Below are positions 1 to 6,275 of a stretch of 9,620 nt of DNA, one piece after another. The notes beneath the pieces are model-generated. The model saw only the letters and a list, made by a program, of their open reading frames with translations. It did no database searches and was not told where the DNA came from. The position numbers were made by a program, and so were the translations under genes. Origin of the DNA: JBBROH01 sp038229595 (lineage in GTDB: Bacteria > Chloroflexota > Chloroflexia > QHBQ01); assembly GCA_038229595.1 (NCBI GenBank), contig JBBROH010000159.1:1-9620 (forward strand), read 5' to 3'. How positions within the stretch are numbered: position 1 is the stretch's first letter; each line of letters starts with the position of its first letter.

Positions 1-113
1 CGCTCGTTCCAGTCGTGGTAGGGGTCGGCTCCAAACTCCTTTGGCAGTACTCCCGTGAAGGGGTCTTCACGTGGAGGCTGGTAGAAGTGGCCGTGATAGC
101 AGAAGTAGCGCAT
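1..113 (-). CDS. Glycoside hydrolase family 57 (DUF3536-type), N-terminal fragment
   Basis: Reading the minus strand from the ATG at 113-111 gives 37 complete codons that run off the left edge. The peptide begins MRYFCYHGHFYQPPRE and continues to a PYHDWNE segment. The HGHFYQPPRE and PYHDWNE blocks are the N-terminal signature of the GH57 family members that carry a DUF3536 domain, which are putative alpha-glucan-acting enzymes; His7 and His9 sit where GH57 has its first conserved histidine motif. A GGAG ribosome binding site (126-123) lies nine bases upstream of the ATG. The gene diverges from the glycosyltransferase gene at 248. The catalytic nucleophile and most of the protein lie outside the window, so substrate and activity cannot be judged. 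Family identification is fairly secure; function is inferred. Confidence 0.85.
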   Translation of the reverse strand, partial: MRYFCYHGHFYQPPREDPFTGVLPKEFGADPYHDWNE

Positions 114-152
114 CAGTCTGTTCTCCACAGTAGTCCCTGGTCTGGGCCAGGC

Positions 153-173
153 TGGGGGTAACTTGCACCCCCA
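153..173. repeat. Perfect 7-bp inverted repeat in the GH57 leader
   Basis: TGGGGGT (153-159) and ACCCCCA (167-173) are perfect complements around a 7-base loop. A smaller hairpin, CCTGG (136-140) with CCAGG (147-151), lies next to it. Both fall between the GH57 start and the candidate -10 box at 222-227, so they would be transcribed as part of the GH57 5' untranslated region. They may be an RNA hairpin or an operator; nothing in the sequence decides which. Confidence 0.4.
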
Positions 174-221
174 CCGCCGCTCTGTTATAGTCTAGCAGCC
201 TTTAGCACCTTTTACGCCCTC

Positions 222-230
222 ATTATAGCA
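222..230 (-). promoter_or_regulatory. Extended -10 promoter candidate for the GH57 gene
   Basis: On the minus strand the sequence reads TGCTATAAT, a consensus -10 hexamer preceded by the TGn extension. No convincing -35 box is found 16-18 bases upstream, which extended -10 promoters can tolerate. Transcription would start near 215 and give a leader of about 100 bases before the GH57 ATG. Confidence 0.45.
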
Positions 231-247
231 TAGAGGATCGCAGCTTA

Positions 248-1717
248 TTGCCACACTCACTCCCCCCTCTCGCTCCCCGCGACCCAGCGCAGCGCAAATG
301 GTGGCTGCCAGCGGTGTTTGCCCTCGGCCTGCTGCTGCGCCTGCTGCTCACCTGGGGCGACGGCACGTTGGACGTGAACTCCTGGAAGGCCTGGGCCTGG
401 GCGGGGGCGACCGACGGCGCGCAACGCATCTACGGCAGCAACGAGCCGATACCGCCCACGTTGGCGGGCGCGAAGGCTGCTCTCAGCGGCGAAATCGTCA
501 ACCGCAAGGTGGTCTATCGTGGGGCCAAGTATTACGTAGACTATCCGCCGCTGACCATGTACTATCTGACCCTCGCGGGTAAGCTCTACCTTGCCAGCGA
601 CCCTGCCTTCGCCCAAGCCGACCGCCCTGGCTACCTGGAGCGACCGCTGCTCAACTTCCTGGTGCGCCTGCCCAGCCTGCTCAGCGATGTCGCCGTTTTT
701 GCGCTGCTCTGGCTGGTCAGCGAGCGGTGGCGGCGTGGCGAAGCAGGTACAGAGATCGACCGCTCACGCCAACCTACAATCAAGCTGCTAGCCGCCTACT
801 GGCTCAACCCCGCCCTGATCCTCGCCCTCAGCCTCGGCTACCTGGACGCGACCTTCACCCTACCACTATTGGCGGCGGTTGTACTGCTAATGAAGTCGCA
901 CTACGCCCTTGCCTGGCTGCTCTTTGCCGCTTCCGTACTGACGAAGCTACAGGGGGTGTTTCTGCTGCCGCTGCTGCTCGTCGTCAGCCTGGCCCGCTGG
1001 CGGCGGTTGCCTGGCTACCTCCTGGCCGCCAGCGCGGCAGTCGCTGTCCTGCTCACTCCCTACTTCTTTAGCGGTCGGCTGCTCGATCTGCTAGCCGGGC
1101 TATCCTACAACGGGCGGGAGAACTTCGTTTCTGGCAACAACGCGAATGGCTGGTGGCTGCTCAGTTACCTGCACACGGCACAGAAGGGCGGCTTCGGCGC
1201 GCGAACTGACTTGCTGCGGATCGATTTGCTGACCAGCGAGTGGGAGGGCCTCTCACCCCGGCTGCTAGGCCTGCTCCTCTACGCCGCCTACGCCTTGCTG
1301 ATCCTCAGCTGGTACTGGCGCAAGCGAGAGCCAGCCGTCAACATACCGCTAGCCGGGGCGTTGCTCTACTACGGCTATACTATCTTCCTCACTCAGGTAC
1401 ATGAGAACCACCTCTACCCTGTCTTCGCCCTGCTCACCCTGGCTTTGCTGTTCCCTGCTCCAGAGCGGCGCGGGCTGTGGGCGGCCTACGTCGCCTTGAG
1501 TACGCTCTACTTCCTCAATATGTTTTTGTTCTATGGCTTGGGGCGTGGCAGTTGGCTGAATGGCGAGGGCGGCGGCCTGCGGATGCTGCCTGGCTTCGAC
1601 CTCAGCGTGCCGCTGGCGGTTGCCAACCTGCTGCTCTTCGGCTGGCTCAACTGGCTGCTGTTGCAAAGGGGCGACGCACAGTATTACAGGCAGTTGCCAC
1701 GTCGGTCGATCAAGTAG
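248..1717 (+). CDS. Multi-spanning GT-C type glycosyltransferase (mannosyltransferase-like membrane protein)
   Basis: This 489-residue protein is strongly hydrophobic, with roughly ten or more membrane segments beginning at residues 19-35. It fits the GT-C fold, which uses polyprenyl-phosphate-linked sugars outside the cytoplasmic membrane. An acidic first loop (Asp42 in a TLDVNSWKAWAW stretch), a DYPPL motif at 98-102, a WLNP motif at 185-188 followed by LGYLDA (Asp200) and an LTKLQG motif at 231-236 match the general plan of GT87/DUF2029-like and PMT-like transferases. A VHENHLYP motif at 384-391 resembles the late His-Glu motif of these families. The start is TTG at 248, supported by AGAGGA ten bases upstream (232-237); no better in-frame start is visible. 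The last 34 bases overlap the convergent receiver/GGDDF gene. Acceptor and sugar donor are unknown; transfer to an inositol lipid would fit the locus but is a guess. Confidence 0.82.
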   Translation: MPHSLPPLAPRDPAQRKWWLPAVFALGLLLRLLLTWGDGTLDVNSWKAWAWAGATDGAQRIYGSNEPIPPTLAGAKAALSGEIVNRKVVYRGAKYYVDYPPLTMYYLTLAGKLYLASDPAFAQADRPGYLERPLLNFLVRLPSLLSDVAVFALLWLVSERWRRGEAGTEIDRSRQPTIKLLAAYWLNPALILALSLGYLDATFTLPLLAAVVLLMKSHYALAWLLFAASVLTKLQGVFLLPLLLVVSLARWRRLPGYLLAASAAVAVLLTPYFFSGRLLDLLAGLSYNGRENFVSGNNANGWWLLSYLHTAQKGGFGARTDLLRIDLLTSEWEGLSPRLLGLLLYAAYALLILSWYWRKREPAVNIPLAGALLYYGYTIFLTQVHENHLYPVFALLTLALLFPAPERRGLWAAYVALSTLYFLNMFLFYGLGRGSWLNGEGGGLRMLPGFDLSVPLAVANLLLFGWLNWLLLQRGDAQYYRQLPRRSIK

Positions 1718-2871
1718 CGGCTGCTGTGCTGCGTCTTGAGGTAGCGTTTGATGTTGCTGGCAATGGCCGAGGCCTGGGCGAAGCTGCTGAGGCTGCTCTT
1801 ACAGTTCGTTACTCCTGCAATGCTGATCGTCATGATCGGGAAGCGGGTGATCGCGTCAGCGCGGTCGTGGGCAATAATGTAGCCCCGGTCGCGGTCGGCG
1901 TGGGCGTAGTAGGGGGGGATGCAATCGTCGAAGCGGCTGATGATCGCCTGGCAGATAGCGTCCACTCGCGCCAATCCTATGATGAAGATAAAGTCATCGC
2001 CCCCTACATGGCCGACAAAGTCGCTCTCCGTCCCCATCTCGTCCACTGCCCCGGCCACCACCTGGCCGGTGAGTTGCAGCACGCGGTTGCCGTGCGCGAT
2101 GCCGTAGGTGTCGTTGAAGGCCTTGAAGTTGGCGAGATCAGAGTAGCAGACGGCGAACTCCTGGCTCTCATGTAGTCTGCGCTCGACCTCATACTCGATC
2201 TCCACGTTGCCGGGTAGCCCCGTTAGCGGACTGGCTTGGCGCGCCCGTTCCAGGCGGGTCAGTACCATCTCGATGCGAGCGTGTAGCTGGGTGAGGTCGT
2301 AGGGTTTGATCAGATAGTCGTCGGCTCCGGCGCGAATGCACTCGATCAGCAGGCTGGTATCGCTGCTGGGGGTGATGAAGATCAGCGGCACGGCGGCGGT
2401 AGTGCGCGTCTGCTTGAGGTTGCGACAAATCTCGGCTGGCTCGTCGTCTGCGCCAGCATGGTTGATCAGCACTACATCGGGCTGCTGCTCGCGCACCTGC
2501 GTCACGATCTGCTGGCTATCGGTGACGGTGGCGACCTGGTAGCCCATTGCTTGCAGGTAGACGCTGAAGGCAGGGGCAACATCCAGCCGCCGATCCAGGA
2601 TCAGCACCCTGCGTGGGCGGCTGATCGTCTCTACCTGGGAGAAGCTGTCAAGCTGGCTGGCCGAAAGCGGACGAGTGGCACGGGCAATGCGCGGGTCGGC
2701 GCGGCCCTGCGTCTCGTAGTCGCTATCTGGCAACGGGTATGCAGAGTTGGCAGCGGTGCCGTCAAGGCCGACCACCCTCACCTCCCGCTCACGTCCAAGC
2801 AGCTTGTCTAGCCGCTGCTTGCCATAACTTGCAGCCCGGCTATCCGCCTCATTCGTGCTACGCTCCAACAT
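1684..2871 (-). CDS. Degenerate receiver plus GGDDF-type diguanylate cyclase-like response regulator
   Basis: From the ATG at 2871 the product has 395 residues: an N-terminal region (1-85), a receiver-like domain (about 88-205) and a GGDEF-like domain (about 213-390). The receiver keeps Lys189 in an IKPYDL motif, but the usual phosphoacceptor Asp is Asn137 (VVLINHAG) and the acidic pair at the start is Asp-Arg (Asp93-Arg94). The cyclase-like domain opens with SPLTGLPGN, has SDLANFK instead of a DxDxFK motif, HGN (Asn262) where the guanine-contacting Asp of GHxxGD is usual, and GGDDF at 290-294. No RxxD inhibitory site precedes GGDDF. An in-frame GTG at 2991, directly after the rhomboid stop, would add 40 residues, but that stretch is rich in AGG/AGA codons. 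ATG 2877 is also possible; ATG 2871 was chosen because AAGG lies nine bases upstream. The role is probably c-di-GMP-related signalling or nucleotide sensing; catalytic activity is doubtful. Confidence 0.85.
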   Translation of the reverse strand: MLERSTNEADSRAASYGKQRLDKLLGREREVRVVGLDGTAANSAYPLPDSDYETQGRADPRIARATRPLSASQLDSFSQVETISRPRRVLILDRRLDVAPAFSVYLQAMGYQVATVTDSQQIVTQVREQQPDVVLINHAGADDEPAEICRNLKQTRTTAAVPLIFITPSSDTSLLIECIRAGADDYLIKPYDLTQLHARIEMVLTRLERARQASPLTGLPGNVEIEYEVERRLHESQEFAVCYSDLANFKAFNDTYGIAHGNRVLQLTGQVVAGAVDEMGTESDFVGHVGGDDFIFIIGLARVDAICQAIISRFDDCIPPYYAHADRDRGYIIAHDRADAITRFPIMTISIAGVTNCKSSLSSFAQASAIASNIKRYLKTQHSSRYLIDRRGNCL

Positions 2872-2991
2872 AAACATTTGCCTTGAGACCCAGGCTGCTC
2901 TAGCAACCGCGGGCCAAAATACCCTATCTGTTCCCCTAACCCCGTCCAAATCCCGCACTGCCGCTTCCAGACGAGCAGCGCACCTTGACAC

Positions 2992-3861
2992 TTAGCTACC
3001 CGGCAGGCGGCTGAGAGCAAAGGCAAAGAGAGCGACCAGCAGCAGCGCGAAGCTGGCAAGCGTCGCCAGTTGTAGCCCCGGCTGGCTGCGGACTACCGCC
3101 TCTCGCTCTCCCCTACCCTCCCCCTTAACCTCTTGCCGCACTGCATACGCGGGAGCTAGCAGTAGCCCCAACAACAGGCCGCCGATCAGTCCACCCGTGT
3201 GCGCCCAGTTGTCGATCCTGGCTACGCTGGTGCTGAGGGCCATGTTCAGCACGATTACCAGGATGATGTTGAAGAAACGGCTGCGCCCTGCCGCCCCCAG
3301 GTCGTTGCGGTGCCGCCAGTAGTAGCCTGCTAGCAGGCCGATAGCCCCGAAGATCGCCCCACTCGCTCCCACCGACAGTTCGGGCCTATTGATCAGCAGG
3401 CTGGCGATGCTGCCACCCAGCCCAGAGAGCAGGTAGTAGAGTAGAAACTTCCAGCGACCAAAGAGCGACTCGGCCTCACCACCCAACACGATCAAGGCCC
3501 ACGAGTTGAAGCCCAGGTGGATGATGCCCGCGTGTAGGAACATGACGGTGAAGATGCGCCACCATTGCCCCTCGGCGATCAGGCTGCTATCCATCCCCCC
3601 GAAGCGGCGCAGGGCTACTTCCAGGCCCAAGCCATCGCCCATTGCCGCTGCACTAAGCGGCGTTTTGTAATTGAACACAGCATAGAAGGTGGTCAGCAGC
3701 CAGACCACCACGTTGATCGCCGTCAGTACGTAGACGACGAGGGGGCGCGCCAGTGGGATCGCCAGCGGTGCCGTGCGTGGGCCGGGGTCTTTGGCCGCTG
3801 GTGAACCAACTACGATTTGGCTCTCAACCCAGCCTATGCCCTGATCCTGATTAGCCTGCAT
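2992..3861 (-). CDS. Rhomboid family intramembrane serine protease
   Basis: The 289-residue protein has the rhomboid plan: a short cytosolic N-terminus (1-38), a first membrane segment (about 40-62), the GQWWRIFTVMFLHAG loop and helix (98-112), a HLGFN motif with His115 and Asn119 for the oxyanion hole, the catalytic serine in VGASGAIFG (Ser167) and the catalytic histidine in NWAHTGGLIGG (His221). A further hydrophobic segment at 263-284 suggests a seventh helix after a charged loop (242-258). All catalytic residues are present, so it is likely an active protease cleaving within membrane-spanning substrates, which are unknown. The ATG at 3861 follows AGGTAGG on the minus strand. The gene diverges from moeA and is followed by the receiver/GGDDF gene, possibly in the same transcript. 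Length and motifs are normal for bacterial rhomboids. Confidence 0.93.
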   Translation of the reverse strand: MQANQDQGIGWVESQIVVGSPAAKDPGPRTAPLAIPLARPLVVYVLTAINVVVWLLTTFYAVFNYKTPLSAAAMGDGLGLEVALRRFGGMDSSLIAEGQWWRIFTVMFLHAGIIHLGFNSWALIVLGGEAESLFGRWKFLLYYLLSGLGGSIASLLINRPELSVGASGAIFGAIGLLAGYYWRHRNDLGAAGRSRFFNIILVIVLNMALSTSVARIDNWAHTGGLIGGLLLGLLLAPAYAVRQEVKGEGRGEREAVVRSQPGLQLATLASFALLLVALFAFALSRLPGS

Positions 3862-3878
3862 AAATTACCTACCTGTAA

Positions 3879-3910
3879 CATTTGCAGCAAATGATCGCAA
3901 TGTGCGATCA
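3879..3910. repeat. Two adjacent perfect inverted repeats between rhomboid and moeA
   Basis: CATTTGC-A-GCAAATG (3879-3893) is a perfect 7-bp dyad, and TGATCGCA-ATG-TGCGATCA (3892-3910) is a perfect 8-bp dyad that overlaps it by two bases. Both lie in the divergent region, just downstream of the candidate rhomboid promoter and 18 bases before the rhomboid ATG. They could be tandem operators or, in the rhomboid mRNA, two alternative hairpins. Confidence 0.6.
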
Positions 3911-3937
3911 GCCATGTTCGGTCTACGGAGTTAAGCC

Positions 3938-3967
3938 AGTATAACACTAGCCCTTCCCGTTTGTCAA
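3938..3967 (-). promoter_or_regulatory. Candidate promoter for the rhomboid gene
   Basis: On the minus strand a consensus TTGACA (3967-3962) is followed after 18 bases by TATACT (3943-3938), one mismatch from the -10 consensus. Transcription would start near 3931, giving a leader of about 70 bases that contains both inverted repeats at 3879-3910. The -35 box lies within ten bases of the moeA -10 box, so the two promoters overlap. Confidence 0.6.
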
Positions 3968-3974
3968 AGTGCGC

Positions 3975-3980
3975 TATAAT
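3975..3980 (+). promoter_or_regulatory. -10 box of the moeA promoter
   Basis: A consensus TATAAT lies 30 bases upstream of the moeA ATG. No clear -35 hexamer is seen at the usual spacing (the area around 3951-3958 is C-rich), so the promoter may depend on an activator. Transcription would start near 3987, just before the ribosome binding site. This also argues against an in-frame GTG start at 3969, which lies upstream of the -10 box. Confidence 0.5.
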
Positions 3981-4010
3981 AGCCTTGAATATGCAAAGGA
4001 GGCCGCAAAG

Positions 4011-5300
4011 ATGTTGACGGTAGATGAAGCTCTGGGACTGATCCTGGCCGACCTCACGCCGCTGGCTGCTGAAGAAGTAGACCTGCAAGCGGCCCTGGGC
4101 CGGGTACTACGCGAGGATGTATACGCCAGCGCGAACGTGCCGCCCTTCGCTAACTCGTCTATGGACGGCTATGCGGTGCGGGCGGTTGACACTACTGCTG
4201 CTCAGCAGGGTACAGCAGTCAGCCTACGGGTGGTTGGCAACCTGGCGGCGGGCTATCGCTCGGCCCGCAGCCTCGCTGTGGGCGAGACGATGCGGATCAT
4301 GACTGGTGCGCCGCTCCCCCCTGGGGCTGATGCCGTGGTGCGCTTTGAGGATAGCAGCGACGCGCCTACCCTTGATCAACGCCACTACCGCGGGCTGGAT
4401 GGGGTGGGCAGTGCGCCAGGGAGCGACAGTCCGCCTGCCACAGTGCAGGTGATGGTGGCGGTTGGGCCTGGCGACTATACGCGAGCGGCTGGCGAAGATA
4501 TTCGACTGGGCGAACTGGTGTTGATCGCTGGTACCCTCCTACGCCCAGCAGAGCTAGGCGTATTGGCCTCGCTCGGTCGCGCCCATGTGCAGGTGGCTCG
4601 CCGCCCTCGCGTGGCGATCCTGGCGACCGGCGACGAACTGGTGGCCGCCGACGGCGTGTTGGACGCGACGCGGGGGCAGATACACGACAGCAACGGCTAC
4701 AGTTTGGCGGCGGCGGTGCAGCAGCTTGGCGGTGAGCCGCTCTCGCTTGGCATTGCCCGCGACAACGTAGCCGACCTCGGCGCGAAGTTTGATCTAGGCA
4801 TAGCAGCCGGGGCTGACCTCTTTATCACCGCAGGCGGGGTTAGCTATGGCGACTACGACATTGTAAAGAATATGCTGATCGAGCGTGGCAAGATGAACTT
4901 CTGGCAGGTCAGCTTGCGCCCCGGCAAGCCGCTGGTCTTTGGGCGGCTGCAAGGGGTACCATTGCTGGGGCTGCCGGGCAACCCCGTCTCTGCTCTGGTC
5001 AGCTTCGATGTGTTCGCCCGCCCTGCTATCCTCGCGCTGGCGGGCGGCCCAGCCCGTCCACTTGTCAGTGTCCCCGCTACCCTGCTGGAAGATGTGCAGA
5101 ACGGCGGCGGTCGTCGCTTCTACTGCCGTATGGTCGCCAGCTACGACCCGGCTAGCGGCTATACCGCCCGCAGCAGCGGCGCACAAGGCAGCGGCATCCT
5201 CACCAGCATCAGCCGCGCCAACGCCTACCTGGTCGTGCCAGAGGATGTGTCACTGGTAGCAGCCGCTAGCCAGGTCAACCTGCTGCTGTTCGAGCAATGA
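4011..5300 (+). CDS. moeA: Molybdopterin molybdenumtransferase MoeA
   Basis: MoeA inserts molybdate into adenylated molybdopterin in the cytosol, the last common step of molybdenum cofactor synthesis. The 429-residue protein carries the family motifs in order: PPFANSSMDGYAVR (44-57), RIMTGAPLPPGADAVV (95-110), AGED (160-163), VAILATGDEL (201-210), SNGYSL (227-232), TAGGVSYGDYDIVK (273-286), LRPGKPLVFG (302-311) and LGLPGNPVSALVSF (319-332). The ATG is preceded by AAAGGAGG (3995-4002) at an ideal eight-base spacing. An extra segment of about 35 residues, rich in Gly, Ser, Asp and Pro (113-147), sits between the GADAVV and GED motifs and makes the protein slightly longer than E. coli MoeA. No other cofactor gene is adjacent; the gene stands alone between a divergent rhomboid gene and a convergent acyltransferase gene. 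A weak hairpin at 5335-5351 is the only terminator-like element after it. Confidence 0.96.
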   Translation: MLTVDEALGLILADLTPLAAEEVDLQAALGRVLREDVYASANVPPFANSSMDGYAVRAVDTTAAQQGTAVSLRVVGNLAAGYRSARSLAVGETMRIMTGAPLPPGADAVVRFEDSSDAPTLDQRHYRGLDGVGSAPGSDSPPATVQVMVAVGPGDYTRAAGEDIRLGELVLIAGTLLRPAELGVLASLGRAHVQVARRPRVAILATGDELVAADGVLDATRGQIHDSNGYSLAAAVQQLGGEPLSLGIARDNVADLGAKFDLGIAAGADLFITAGGVSYGDYDIVKNMLIERGKMNFWQVSLRPGKPLVFGRLQGVPLLGLPGNPVSALVSFDVFARPAILALAGGPARPLVSVPATLLEDVQNGGGRRFYCRMVASYDPASGYTARSSGAQGSGILTSISRANAYLVVPEDVSLVAAASQVNLLLFEQ

Positions 5301-5378
5301 ACGAGGCCGCCCCTGCTCACAGTCCATAATCGCTGCACTTGAGCGCAGTGCTGTTGGTGTGGCCGCTGACCACCCCAT

Positions 5379-6272
5379 CTAACCCTCACGATCAGATCGT
5401 CCCTTCCCCTGGTCCGGCCAGATTGCCTGCAAGACCACCCACTGGTCTGGCGTGCGGGCAATAAACTGTTCCATTGTCGTGGCGACCTTGCGGAGGTTGG
5501 TGGCAGTATCGCGCTCCAGGTCGCCAGTATGCTCAAGCTGCATCGGCGGGTAGATGATCGCGTGCGAACTATTGTCGGGGCGGCGGTAGATGTGGGCCGG
5601 GATCAGCGGCACCTTGAGGCGCGCGGCTAGCTGCACCGTGCCGACGGGCAACACCGCCTCTGCATCGAACATCATCACCGCCTGCCCGCTATTAGTCACG
5701 TCGCGGTCAGCGGCAATGCCGAGGATTTCGTTGCGCTTGAGGGCGCGGATCGCCTGCATGATTGCGGGGCCACCGACGGGGATTAGCTTTGCCCCATGCG
5801 ACTCGCGCATCTCGGTGAGGAAGGCGTACAACTCTGGCGGCTCGACCGGCTCGGCCAGCAGGTTGAACTTGTAGCCCAGGGCGGTCGGCAACTGGATGAT
5901 CAGGTTGAAGTTGCCCAGGTGCGCCGTATACATGATCACCCCGCGCCCCAGCTTCAGCCCCTCGTCAATGTACTCTGCCCCCTCGACCGTCACCACCTCG
6001 ATGATCTGCTCGTTGGTCAGCGACTCCAGGCGTAGCATATCAAAGTAGTTCTTGAAGTTATTGACAAACACGCCCCGCGTCAGCCGATTGACCAGCCCCT
6101 TACTAGCCGCCTTACCGACGACGTGGCGCATATTGCTCTGCACCGCCTGGCGGGCAGGGCGATTAAAGAGATAGCTGGCGATGCCGACGGCGCGGCAAAG
6201 GGCGTAGCCAACCACGAGCGGCAGGCGGGGGGCCACACGCAGCCCTAGCTTGTAGTAGTCAACGGCGTTCAC
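5379..6272 (-). CDS. LpxL/PatA-like lysophospholipid-type acyltransferase with altered HX4N motif
   Basis: The 297-residue product belongs to the LpxL/HtrB-like lipid acyltransferase family that also includes mycobacterial PatA, which acylates phosphatidylinositol mannosides. Family features are an N-terminal hydrophobic stretch (about 14-36), QSNMRHV (45-51), the catalytic-site region YTAHLGNFN (115-123), EPVEPPEL (141-148), IAADRD (186-191) and a C-terminal PDQWVVLQAIWPDQ (275-288). The usual HX4D/E motif reads His118-LGNF-Asn123, so the acidic partner of the catalytic His is missing. The start is GTG at 6272, only three bases after the stop of the upstream paralogue and without a clear ribosome binding site of its own, which points to translational coupling. 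It probably acts at the inner membrane face on a lipid substrate that cannot be named from sequence. It may be inactive, use another acidic residue, or modulate its partner. Confidence 0.88.
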   Translation of the reverse strand: MNAVDYYKLGLRVAPRLPLVVGYALCRAVGIASYLFNRPARQAVQSNMRHVVGKAASKGLVNRLTRGVFVNNFKNYFDMLRLESLTNEQIIEVVTVEGAEYIDEGLKLGRGVIMYTAHLGNFNLIIQLPTALGYKFNLLAEPVEPPELYAFLTEMRESHGAKLIPVGGPAIMQAIRALKRNEILGIAADRDVTNSGQAVMMFDAEAVLPVGTVQLAARLKVPLIPAHIYRRPDNSSHAIIYPPMQLEHTGDLERDTATNLRKVATTMEQFIARTPDQWVVLQAIWPDQGKGRSDREG

Positions 6273-6275
6273 CGG

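Noticed and set aside
1477..2175. 232-codon plus-strand frame crossing the glycosyltransferase and receiver/GGDDF genes
   Set aside because: It runs through two well-supported genes in other frames and shows no protein-like motif.
2872..2991. In-frame 40-residue extension of the receiver/GGDDF protein from GTG 2991
   Set aside because: It is possible because the GTG directly follows the rhomboid stop, but the extension uses many AGG/AGA codons unlike the rest of the gene, and ATG 2871 has a better spaced ribosome binding site.
3969..4010. Upstream GTG start adding 14 residues to MoeA
   Set aside because: It lies before the consensus -10 box, while ATG 4011 has an ideal AAAGGAGG and matches the family N-terminus.
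5335..5351. Hairpin between moeA and the second acyltransferase as a bidirectional terminator
   Set aside because: The stem is only five pairs (GCACT/AGTGC) with a 7-base loop and no U-tract on either side, so it is too weak to annotate.
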